Program-made: the position numbers and the translations under genes | The notes under the pieces: generated by a model | What the model was told of the DNA's origin: nothing | The model's database searches: none | Seen by the model: only the letters and a program-made list of their open reading frames with translations | Shown: piece by piece, positions 1-5,728 of the stretch | Position numbering within the stretch: the first letter of the stretch is position 1 | Layout of the letters: each line of letters opens with the position of its first letter | Assembly: GCA_029261905.1 (NCBI GenBank) | Contig: JAJDAM010000077.1 | Coordinates: 1 to 7,577 of the forward strand | Length of the DNA: 7,577 bases | Origin: Deltaproteobacteria bacterium | Lineage (GTDB): Bacteria; Myxococcota_A; UBA9160; SMWR01 | Reading direction: 5' to 3'

Positions 1-422
1 AGAAAGATCGGCACGCTCGGAGCCTGCACCAACGCATAGCGGTGTGCGCTGTGCGCCAACACCGGGTCCTGACCGACGAGCAGCAGGAAATCCTCGGTGG
101 CTCCCAGCAGCGCGCCGAGCGGGATACCGACCACCGCAGCGACGATCAGTCCGCGCTGCAACACCAACCCGATTCGCGCACCGCCTCCGGCACCATGAAA
201 CTGCGTGACCAGGGGGTCCATCCCGTGGATCAACCCCTGGCCGATCAGGATCAGCCCGTAGATCCACGCATTCGCAATGGCAGCGGCCGCCAACGCTTCG
301 CCGCTGACGCGACCGACCATCAACGTGTCGACCGTCCCGAGCAGCATGCTGCCGAACTGCGCCGCCATCACCGGCAGCGCGAGACTGGCGAGTTTGCGTG
401 CCTCGCGTCTTACCAACGACAT
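1..422 (-). CDS. MATE-family efflux transporter, N-terminal part (cut by left window edge)
   Basis: Reading the minus strand from the ATG at 422 gives 140 residues with no stop before the edge. MATE proteins are inner-membrane antiporters that expel drugs or metabolites in exchange for Na+ or H+. Family signs seen are a short basic N-terminus (MSLVRREARK), a first helix at about residues 11-30 with the ALPVMAAQ pattern, the signature VDTLMVGR at 31-38, a second helix at about 46-66, the G-rich loop DPLVTQFHGAG at 69-79, and a third helix at about 90-108. Full MATE proteins have about 450 residues and 12 helices, so roughly two thirds lies outside. The start at 422 was chosen because GAGGTGG sits 7 nt upstream; an in-frame ATG at 467 would add 15 residues but has a poorer ribosome site and lacks family resemblance. 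The gene lies 74 bp downstream of the MBL-fold gene on the same strand, so co-transcription is possible. The substrate cannot be inferred. Confidence 0.88.
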   Translation of the reverse strand, partial: MSLVRREARKLASLALPVMAAQFGSMLLGTVDTLMVGRVSGEALAAAAIANAWIYGLILIGQGLIHGMDPLVTQFHGAGGGARIGLVLQRGLIVAAVVGIPLGALLGATEDFLLLVGQDPVLAHSAHRYALVQAPSVPIF

Positions 423-496
423 GGGTCGCCACCTCGATTCACGGAGTCCGAGCGCCGACCGCGCCATGCTGCTCGGAGCGACCCTTCGACGCTGGA

Positions 497-1591
497 TCAG
501 GCGAGATACAGATACGTCCCTTCAGCGTCGTTACTGCGCTCTGCGTTCCCGGCGATACGTAGATGTTCGAGGTGCGCGTAGGTTTCGCTCTCGGCCATGG
601 CGCCCCAACTACGTGGCTTGAACAACTGCTGCATGAAGCTCTGGACGTCAGCCGGTCGACCGATCTCGCGCGAAATCGAGATCACCTGATCGAGTCGTTC
701 ATGGTGATGACGCTTGATGGCCTCGGAACGCGCCTTCAGGTCGTCAAACGGGTGTCCGTGCGCCGGCAGCACGGTTTGGACGTCCCTGATCTCCGCGACG
801 CGATCGAGTGAGTAGAAGAACGAACTCAGCGGGTCAGGCGAGGACGAAATCCCGGAAATGTGCGGCGTGATCGTTGGCAGCACGTGATCGCCCGCGAGGA
901 AGAGACCCGTATCGGGGTCGTGGAGGCAGAAGTGATCCCCGGTGTGGCCGGGCGTGTGGACGACGAACCACTCGCGATTCGCCAGCACGAGCACGTCGCC
1001 GTGCTCGACCGGATGCGTGACCTCCGGGACGATCGAACTGCGACCGAGCGCGCCCATCATCCGCCACTTCAGGCGGGTCTTCAGCGGTGGGCGGGGGCGC
1101 TCTCCCCCCCAGGGCGTCTTGCCTTTGGAGAAATCGCGCATCGACTCGGTGGGAGATTTCGGCTCGGGCGGAGCTTCGGGGTGGTCGGAATCGGGTTCTT
1201 CCGCGGCCAGATCATCCGCCGAAACTTCGGCGTGATCGTCGGAACCCATCGGTCCGAAACGAAATGTGCGATGCGCAACGACCTTGGCGCCCGACTCCTT
1301 CGCGAAGCGCGATGCGCCGCCAAAGTGGTCTGGGTGGGAATGCGTCACGATGACCGTGTGGACGTTCTTCGTCGTCATGCCGATCTGGCCCAAGCGCTCG
1401 CCCAATGCACGCCAGGTGCCCGGCCCCGGCAGCCCTGGATCCACCACTGCGGCGCCGTCCTTGTCGATGATCGCGTAGCAATTGACGTGACCGAGCCCGG
1501 GCATGTGGATCGGCAACTCCATTCGCATCACGCCGGGTGCGACCTCGCTGACCTCCGTTCGAGCCTCTTCCTGTTCCTGTCTTTTTGCCAT
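497..1591 (-). CDS. MBL-fold metallohydrolase with C-terminal winged-helix domain
   Basis: This is a metallo-beta-lactamase-fold hydrolase of 364 residues from the ATG at 1591. Numbering here counts from an in-frame GTG two codons upstream (1597). The Zn-binding motif THSHPDH supplies H86, H88, D90 and H91; PGHTGDH gives H218; LFLAGDH gives the bridging D237; PAHGHPF gives H280. All metal ligands are present, so it should be active. The C-terminal segment from about residue 285 (KRHHHERL, then PRSWGAMAESETYAHLEHL) matches the MBL-associated winged helix seen in LACTB2-like proteins. Between the first and second motifs lies a hydrophilic insertion, about 118-180, rich in D, E and P and ending in TPWGGERPRPP. 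No signal peptide is visible, so it is probably cytoplasmic. The substrate is unknown; relatives act on thioesters, lactones or nucleic acids. A weak GAGG lies 10 nt before the GTG but 16 nt before the ATG, so the start is uncertain by two codons. It is divergent from the PilZ gene. Confidence 0.9.
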   Translation of the reverse strand: MAKRQEQEEARTEVSEVAPGVMRMELPIHMPGLGHVNCYAIIDKDGAAVVDPGLPGPGTWRALGERLGQIGMTTKNVHTVIVTHSHPDHFGGASRFAKESGAKVVAHRTFRFGPMGSDDHAEVSADDLAAEEPDSDHPEAPPEPKSPTESMRDFSKGKTPWGGERPRPPLKTRLKWRMMGALGRSSIVPEVTHPVEHGDVLVLANREWFVVHTPGHTGDHFCLHDPDTGLFLAGDHVLPTITPHISGISSSPDPLSSFFYSLDRVAEIRDVQTVLPAHGHPFDDLKARSEAIKRHHHERLDQVISISREIGRPADVQSFMQQLFKPRSWGAMAESETYAHLEHLRIAGNAERSNDAEGTYLYLA

Positions 1592-1606
1592 GGGCACACG
1601 CTAGCA

Positions 1607-1620
1607 GCCTCGCCCGAGGC
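1607..1620. promoter_or_regulatory. Short perfect inverted repeat in the MBL/PilZ divergent intergenic region
   Basis: The 14-bp stretch GCCTCGCCCGAGGC is a perfect inverted repeat with 6-bp arms around CC. It lies about 15 bp upstream of the MBL-fold start and about 140 bp upstream of the PilZ gene. No T-run follows it, so a terminator is unlikely. It could be an operator or a leader hairpin for the MBL gene, but palindromes this short arise easily in GC-rich DNA. The rest of the 160-bp gap (1598-1757) shows no convincing -35/-10 pair on either strand. Confidence 0.2.
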
Positions 1621-1757
1621 GGTGCGCTTCCAGTGAGTTGCAGTGGCCAGGTGCGCATCGGCGGCCCTTCGCGCGCGAGGCTTCAAGTACGGGGCGAATT
1701 ACGCCGATTGACCTGCTGGGGTCCTCCGCGGGGACCCGCGTGGAGAATTGGGGGAAA

Positions 1758-2915
1758 ATGGACTTGCAGCAGGCGAACCCCGCGATTCTGTTCCTTCACG
1801 ACGGCGAACTCGACGAGCTCCGCGAGCCTCTTTCGACGCTCGGCGGCGGCGTCACCGAGCGCTGCAGTGGACCGAACACCGACGACCGCGCGCGAGCCTG
1901 GGACCTCGTGCTCGCATCGTCCAAGCGGATGCTCTCGCTCGAGGGAGAACTCCGCCAACCCGTGGGTGTTCGAATCGCAGTCCTCGACGCTGACTCGAAG
2001 ACGCTGCGCACGATGTTGCGACGGGCCGGCACCGATCTACTGGTGCGGCGCCCCGTTCATCCGGCCGCATTGCGCCTGCTGATCTTGCATTCGCTCTACC
2101 GAGGACCCGAAAAACGCCGAACCAACCGCGTCAGCATCGGGGCGGCGGTTCGCATCCGATCGGGATTTCGGCGGCGCAACGCAATCCTGGCCGAGCTTTC
2201 CCCGACGGGCTGTCGAATCCTCGCACCCAGCGGCAGTCACGGCGCGAAAAACGGTGCGAACCTGACGCTGCAGCTCCCCCCCGAGTTGTGCAACGGCCGT
2301 GCACTCGCGATCCCGGGCCGTGTGCTCCGCATCGAAAGCGCGCAATGTGGAACCAACGCAATCGCGATCCACTTCTCGTCGCTTCGCTCGTCCGTTGCCG
2401 AAAAACTTCGATTCGTGCTCGCCGCGCACAGCGAGGGACCGGCCACGCTCGAGAATCGAGTCGCGGCCCAAACCGCACCCCTCCCCCTCGACGACCAGAC
2501 TCGAGAATCCGAACCGACGGCCTCCGATGCAAGCGCAGAACGGCGCCAGCAGCCGAGGCACGACATGGACCGGCGCGTCATCGCGCTCGGCGAACAGGCA
2601 GCGCGGGTGCTGATGGGACGTGATCTCTCGGCCGGCGGCATGCGGGTTGCCCCGGCGCCGGGACTCGGGGTTGGCGATCTGATGAAGATCGCCCTCCATG
2701 TAGGCGCGAGCCAACAGCCGCTCGTATTGGATGTCGAGGTCGCTCGCGATGACGGCGACGCAGGACTCGGACTTCGCTTTCTGAAGCTCGCGCCCGAACA
2801 GGAAGAGCGCATCACGACCATGCTGGGCGAGCTACCGGAAATCTGCGATTCGGACGGGGCTGCGGAAACCAGCGGCGTGTTCGTCTCCGAAGTCCTGTCC
2901 CGCCACACCGGCTGA
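1758..2915 (+). CDS. Tandem PilZ-domain protein with degenerate receiver-like N-terminus
   Basis: The protein has 385 residues from the ATG at 1758. Residues 1-113 alternate short hydrophobic strands and helices like a response-regulator receiver (AILFLHDGELDEL at 9-21, DLVLASSK at 49-56, IAVLDAD at 73-79, TDLLVRRPVHPAAL at 92-105), but the acidic pocket and phospho-Asp are not evident. A first PilZ domain follows at about 118-222: RRTNR (R120-R124) gives RxxxR and ELSPTG (146-151) replaces the usual D/N-x-S-x-x-G. After a linker rich in charged and small residues (about 225-258), a second PilZ domain runs at about 260-357 with RQQPR (R263-R267) and canonical DLSAGG (289-294). PilZ domains bind c-di-GMP, so the likely role is a c-di-GMP effector in motility or envelope control. 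No transmembrane segment is visible. The start was chosen where receiver-like sequence begins, with GGGGGA just upstream; the 40 in-frame residues further upstream look non-coding. Convergent with the zapG-like gene. Confidence 0.85.
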   Translation: MDLQQANPAILFLHDGELDELREPLSTLGGGVTERCSGPNTDDRARAWDLVLASSKRMLSLEGELRQPVGVRIAVLDADSKTLRTMLRRAGTDLLVRRPVHPAALRLLILHSLYRGPEKRRTNRVSIGAAVRIRSGFRRRNAILAELSPTGCRILAPSGSHGAKNGANLTLQLPPELCNGRALAIPGRVLRIESAQCGTNAIAIHFSSLRSSVAEKLRFVLAAHSEGPATLENRVAAQTAPLPLDDQTRESEPTASDASAERRQQPRHDMDRRVIALGEQAARVLMGRDLSAGGMRVAPAPGLGVGDLMKIALHVGASQQPLVLDVEVARDDGDAGLGLRFLKLAPEQEERITTMLGELPEICDSDGAAETSGVFVSEVLSRHTG

Positions 2916-3035
2916 TCGCCGCCAGGTTGCATCGATCGCTCGCGATCCACTGCGATCGCTGAACCCACAGCAGATCAGCGCTCTCGGTCTACCGATTCTG
3001 GTGTGTGCTGCGCCAGCCTTCGGACTCGCGACAGC
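2916..3035. other. Convergent intergenic region without a clear terminator
   Basis: This 120-bp gap separates the 3' ends of the PilZ gene and the zapG-like gene. It contains small palindromes, GATCGCTCGCGATC at 2934-2947 and GCGATCGC at 2952-2959, but neither is followed by a T-run on either strand, so I cannot call an intrinsic terminator. No additional gene is evident. Confidence 0.4.
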
Positions 3036-3641
3036 TCAGGCCGGGATCGCAGGTACCGACAGCGTTTCGTCCGGATCCGGCTCATCGGTGTCCGCGCGGC
3101 TCTCGGCGGACTCATCGCTTTCGGCACTCGCGCTCAGTGAGACATCGGCTTTCGGTGAGTCCTCGGGTCCATCCGCGGCAGCGGAGAGTTCCGATTCGTC
3201 CTCATCGACATCAGCCGCCGAATCACTTCCGGTGTCCCAATCGCCGACGTCGCTGCGCGACTCTGCCAGCTGGGGGGTCGGTAGTCCCTCGGTCAGGCCG
3301 ACGAAACCTTCGGGGCACAACTTGCTCGCACCACTGGTGAGATGCTCGTAGACAGATCGGTACTGCACCGTGAGATCGCGGAGCAAGTCAGAGGTCCCCG
3401 AGAAATGATCGACGACATTCAGCCGATACTCATCGTATTCCTGACGGTGCGCGTCGAGATCGTTGCGCAAGCGCTCGGCTTCCGCGGCGCTTCGGGCCTG
3501 TTCGCTCTGCGCGGTTGTCAACTCGGCTTCGAGCTCGAGCTGTCGCGTGTGGTTGCCACCCGTTCGTCGCCCCAACAAGAACGCAGCCACCACCATGACC
3601 AACCCCGCAACGCCGAGATAGATCGCAGATTCGGTATTCAT
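3036..3641 (-). CDS. zapG: YhcB/ZapG-like (DUF1043) single-pass membrane protein with acidic C-terminal tail
   Basis: The protein has 201 residues. A single hydrophobic segment (about 5-23, AIYLGVAGLVMVVAAFLLG) is followed by GRR, fitting an N-out membrane anchor with a cytoplasmic body. A coiled coil (about 32-72) full of E, A, Q and R leads into the conserved core YRLNVVDHFSGTSDLLRDL, then QYRSVYEHLTSGASKLCPE (72-111). In E. coli YhcB the matching region reads like YREELVSHFARSAELL, then YRQLYQHM and a Leu-Pro-Glu motif, so the family assignment is good. YhcB/ZapG links cell division with envelope synthesis in gammaproteobacteria; that role here is inference. The tail from about 128 to 195 is unusual: strongly acidic and Ser/Asp-rich, without the usual C-terminal motif. 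The ATG at 3641 is favoured by an AAGGAGG ribosome site 5 nt upstream and by placing the anchor at the N-terminus; the open frame continues upstream to 3923 only through repeat sequence. It is divergent from parE. Confidence 0.82.
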   Translation of the reverse strand: MNTESAIYLGVAGLVMVVAAFLLGRRTGGNHTRQLELEAELTTAQSEQARSAAEAERLRNDLDAHRQEYDEYRLNVVDHFSGTSDLLRDLTVQYRSVYEHLTSGASKLCPEGFVGLTEGLPTPQLAESRSDVGDWDTGSDSAADVDEDESELSAAADGPEDSPKADVSLSASAESDESAESRADTDEPDPDETLSVPAIPA

Positions 3642-3646
3642 CGACG

Positions 3647-3653
3647 CCTCCTT
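3647..3653 (-). promoter_or_regulatory. Strong ribosome binding site of the zapG-like gene
   Basis: AAGGAGG on the minus strand, 5 nt before the ATG at 3641, is a near-perfect Shine-Dalgarno sequence. It decides the start of the zapG-like gene, whose reading frame otherwise stays open for 94 more codons upstream. Confidence 0.8.
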
Positions 3654-3664
3654 CCCTCTGTACT

Positions 3665-3685
3665 GTTTCCTGTTTCCCGTTTCCT
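3665..3685. repeat. Three tandem heptamers (GTTTCCY on plus, RGGAAAC on minus)
   Basis: Three adjacent 7-bp units GTTTCCT, GTTTCCC and GTTTCCT run without gaps, and a degenerate GTTCT follows. On the minus strand this reads RGGAAAC three times, just upstream of the zapG ribosome site and abutting the 24-bp tandem repeat. It is a short tandem repeat array of unknown function; it could vary in copy number or influence leader structure. Confidence 0.75.
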
Positions 3686-3687
3686 GT

Positions 3688-3735
3688 TCTGATTTGCCGC
3701 GTCCTGCCGCATCTGATTTGCCGCGTCCTGCCGCA
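3688..3735. repeat. Perfect two-copy 24-bp tandem repeat
   Basis: Positions 3688-3711 and 3712-3735 are identical 24-mers starting TCTGATTTGCCG and ending CCTGCCGCA, with no spacer. Each unit itself holds two TGCCGC elements 10 bp apart, so the block has four such elements with spacings of about 10, 14 and 10 bp. It lies in the divergent zapG/parE region, probably in the zapG leader. Being a multiple of three, it keeps the minus-strand frame open and would encode AAGRGKSD-like octapeptides, but I do not think it is translated. Recent slippage duplication or tandem protein-binding sites are both possible. Confidence 0.85.
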
Positions 3736-3748
3736 GACGGCGGCCCGG

Positions 3749-3754
3749 ATTCTA
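3749..3754 (-). promoter_or_regulatory. Candidate -10 box for the zapG-like gene
   Basis: The minus strand reads TAGAAT here, five of six matches to TATAAT. No good -35 hexamer lies 16-18 bp upstream, so the call is weak. If used, transcription would start near 3742, giving a leader of about 100 nt that contains both the 24-bp repeat and the heptamer array. Confidence 0.3.
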
Positions 3755-3840
3755 GCAGGCCACCACGGAACGACCCCTGCATTGCGCAGACTCCGACGGA
3801 AAGTCGCGAGAAACAAGCGCCTTGCCCAGGGGACTCCCCC

Positions 3841-3869
3841 TTGACGATTCGTTCGGATCGCTCACTCTT
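3841..3869 (+). promoter_or_regulatory. Possible promoter for the parE-parC operon
   Basis: TTGACG at 3841-3846 matches the sigma-70 -35 box at five of six positions. The hexamer 17 bp downstream (ACTCTT, 3864-3869) is a poor -10 match. It is placed sensibly about 30 bp before the parE ATG, but the -10 weakness keeps confidence low. Confidence 0.25.
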
Positions 3870-3901
3870 GTCCACCCTCCCCCTGCATTCGTTCCGGTGC
3901 C

Positions 3902-5719
3902 ATGGCGACAAAACCCGTTGCATATGACGAGAGCGCGATCCAGACGCTCGACGCGCTAGAACACATCCGCCTGCGCAGCGGCATGTACATCGGCCGACTC
4001 GGCGATGGCAGCCACCCGCTCGACGGCATCTACGTCATGTTGAAAGAAGTCATCGACAACGGGATCGACGAATTCATCATGGGCGAAGGCAAGGTGATCG
4101 AGGTCGACCGCGAAGGCGACGAGATCAACGTGCGCGATTTCGGCCGCGGGATACCGCTCGGAAAGCTGGTCGACTGCGTCAGCAAGATCAATACCGGCGG
4201 CAAATACAACGACAAGGTTTTTCAGTTCTCGGTTGGCCTCAACGGCGTGGGCACCAAGGCCGTCAACGCGTTGTCTGCCAATTTCGAAGCGACCAGCTGG
4301 CGAGATGGAAAATTTCGCGATGCGAGTTTCGAACGCGGCATTCTGAAGAACGACAAGAAAGGCAAGGACAACGAGACGCCTTCCGGAACGCTGATCCGGT
4401 TCACCCCGGATCACGAGATATTCCCCGAGTACACCTGGAACGAAGAGTTCATCGAGAACCGGCTTCGCTACTACACGTATCTGAACGCGGGCTTGTCGAT
4501 CCTGTACAACGGGAAGCGCTTTCACAGCGCGCTCGGGCTCGCCGATCTGCTCGCCCACGAAATCGGCGATGAGCCGCCGCTCTACGATGCAATCCACAGC
4601 CGCGAGGAGCGCATCGAGTTCGCATTCACCCACACCCACAACTACGGCGAGACCTACTACAGCTTCGTCAACGGCCAGTACACCAACGATGGCGGCACCC
4701 ACCAGACGGCTTTCCGCGAAGGATTGCTCAAAGGCGTCAACGAATTCGCCAAACAGAACTTCGCAGGCGAGGACGTTCGCGACGGAATCGTCGGTGCCAT
4801 CAGCATCCGGGTGCAGGATCCCGTCTTCGACAGCCAGACCAAGAACAAGCTGGGCAGCACCGACGTTCGCAGCTGGATGGTGCCCGCCGTCCGCGAACAG
4901 GTCGTGCTGTGGTTGCACAAGAATCGTGAAGCCGCCGACAGCCTGCTCGAGAAGATCAAAGCCAACGAGCGGGTCCGCAAAGAGCTCGCGTCCATCAAGA
5001 AAGACGCGCGCGAGCGCGCCAAGAAAGTCACGATCCGGATCCCGAAACTGACCGACTGCAAATTCCACTTCGACCAGGTCAAGGCGAAGCGCCGCAACGA
5101 GACCATGATCTTTCTCACGGAGGGCGACTCGGCCGGTGGTGTGATGGTGCAATGCCGCGACGTCTACACGCAAGCGATCTTCGCGCTGCGCGGAAAACCG
5201 CTGAATTGCCACGGCGCCAAGCGCGATGCCATCTACAAGAACGAAGAGCTCTACAACCTGATGAAGGCGCTCGGGATCGAAGACGGTCTCGATGGCCTCC
5301 GCTACAACAAAGTCGTCATCGCAACCGACGCCGATGTCGATGGCATGCACATCCGCAACCTGCTGCTGACCTACTTCCTGCGTTACTTCGAAGAACTGGT
5401 CATCAAAGGCCATCTCTACTTCCTGGAGACACCGCTGTTTCGCGTGCGAAACAAGAAGGAAACCCGGTACTGCTACTCGGAGGCCGAGCGCGACGAAGCG
5501 CTGAAGGCTCTGCGGGGGCCCGAGACCACCCGATTCAAGGGCCTGGGCGAGATCAGCCCCCACGAGTTCAAGCCGTTCATCTCGGATGGAATGCGGATCG
5601 TCCCGGTCGTGATCAACAGCATCGGCGACGTCAGCCACTGCCTGGATTTCTTCATGGGCCGCAACACCCCCGAGCGCAAGCAGTTCATCATCGACAATCT
5701 CGTCACGGACGTGGTGTAG
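3902..5719 (+). CDS. parE: DNA topoisomerase IV subunit B (type IIA topoisomerase ATPase/TOPRIM subunit)
   Basis: This 605-residue subunit binds ATP and, with the A subunit encoded next, passes one DNA duplex through another to decatenate or relax DNA. The GHKL ATPase comes first: EVIDNGIDE with E49 and N53, DFGRGIP with D79, and GLNGVGTKAVNAL at 112-124. The transducer follows with GGTHQTAF (264-271) and the QTK loop (Q312, T313, K314). The TOPRIM domain has LTEGDSAGG with E407, ALRGKPLN (428-435) and TDADVDG with D476, D478 and D480. All catalytic residues are present. At about 600 residues it lacks the roughly 170-residue insert of many Gram-negative GyrB proteins. Its N-terminus (HIRLRSGMYIGRLGDG, DGIYVMLKEVIDN) is closer to Bacteroidota/Chlamydiota-type topoisomerase IV than to proteobacterial ParE, as I remember those families. 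The ribosome site before the ATG at 3902 is weak. It is the first gene of a two-gene operon and ends in TAG. Confidence 0.95.
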   Translation: MATKPVAYDESAIQTLDALEHIRLRSGMYIGRLGDGSHPLDGIYVMLKEVIDNGIDEFIMGEGKVIEVDREGDEINVRDFGRGIPLGKLVDCVSKINTGGKYNDKVFQFSVGLNGVGTKAVNALSANFEATSWRDGKFRDASFERGILKNDKKGKDNETPSGTLIRFTPDHEIFPEYTWNEEFIENRLRYYTYLNAGLSILYNGKRFHSALGLADLLAHEIGDEPPLYDAIHSREERIEFAFTHTHNYGETYYSFVNGQYTNDGGTHQTAFREGLLKGVNEFAKQNFAGEDVRDGIVGAISIRVQDPVFDSQTKNKLGSTDVRSWMVPAVREQVVLWLHKNREAADSLLEKIKANERVRKELASIKKDARERAKKVTIRIPKLTDCKFHFDQVKAKRRNETMIFLTEGDSAGGVMVQCRDVYTQAIFALRGKPLNCHGAKRDAIYKNEELYNLMKALGIEDGLDGLRYNKVVIATDADVDGMHIRNLLLTYFLRYFEELVIKGHLYFLETPLFRVRNKKETRYCYSEAERDEALKALRGPETTRFKGLGEISPHEFKPFISDGMRIVPVVINSIGDVSHCLDFFMGRNTPERKQFIIDNLVTDVV

Positions 5720-5721
5720 GA
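5718..5721 (+). promoter_or_regulatory. parC ribosome site overlapping the parE stop codon
   Basis: AGGA begins inside the TAG stop of parE (5717-5719) and lies 7 nt before the parC ATG at 5729. This arrangement is typical of translational coupling, which would help keep the two subunits at equal amounts. Confidence 0.7.
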
Positions 5722-5728
5722 CTCGGCT

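Noticed and set aside
42..581. Plus-strand open frame over the MATE gene and the 3' end of the MBL-fold gene
   Set aside because: The product is low-complexity Q/R/D-rich sequence without family features, while the minus strand encodes recognisable MATE and MBL proteins.
860..1636. Plus-strand 258-codon open frame over the MBL-fold gene
   Set aside because: It is an antisense shadow in GC-rich DNA; the minus-strand frame has every MBL metal ligand.
2934..2959. Palindromes GATCGCTCGCGATC and GCGATCGC as a bidirectional terminator
   Set aside because: There is no T-run on either strand and the first has almost no loop; such palindromes are common in GC-rich genomes.
2037..2968. Minus-strand open frames of 225 and 243 codons over the PilZ gene
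   Set aside because: They lack recognisable motifs and oppose a frame with two clear PilZ domains.
3665..3735. CRISPR-like repeats
   Set aside because: The units are directly adjacent with no spacers, only two or three copies, and no cas gene is nearby.
3642..3923. N-terminal extension of the zapG-like protein by up to 94 residues
   Set aside because: The extra sequence is repeat-derived (AAGRGKSD-type octapeptides), would bury the membrane anchor internally, overlaps the start of parE, and lacks a ribosome site as good as the one before 3641.
5717..5719. TAG at the end of parE as a recoded (pyrrolysine or readthrough) codon
   Set aside because: A well-placed AGGA and ATG start parC 9 nt later, the ParE length of 605 is normal for its type, and no recoding signal is evident.
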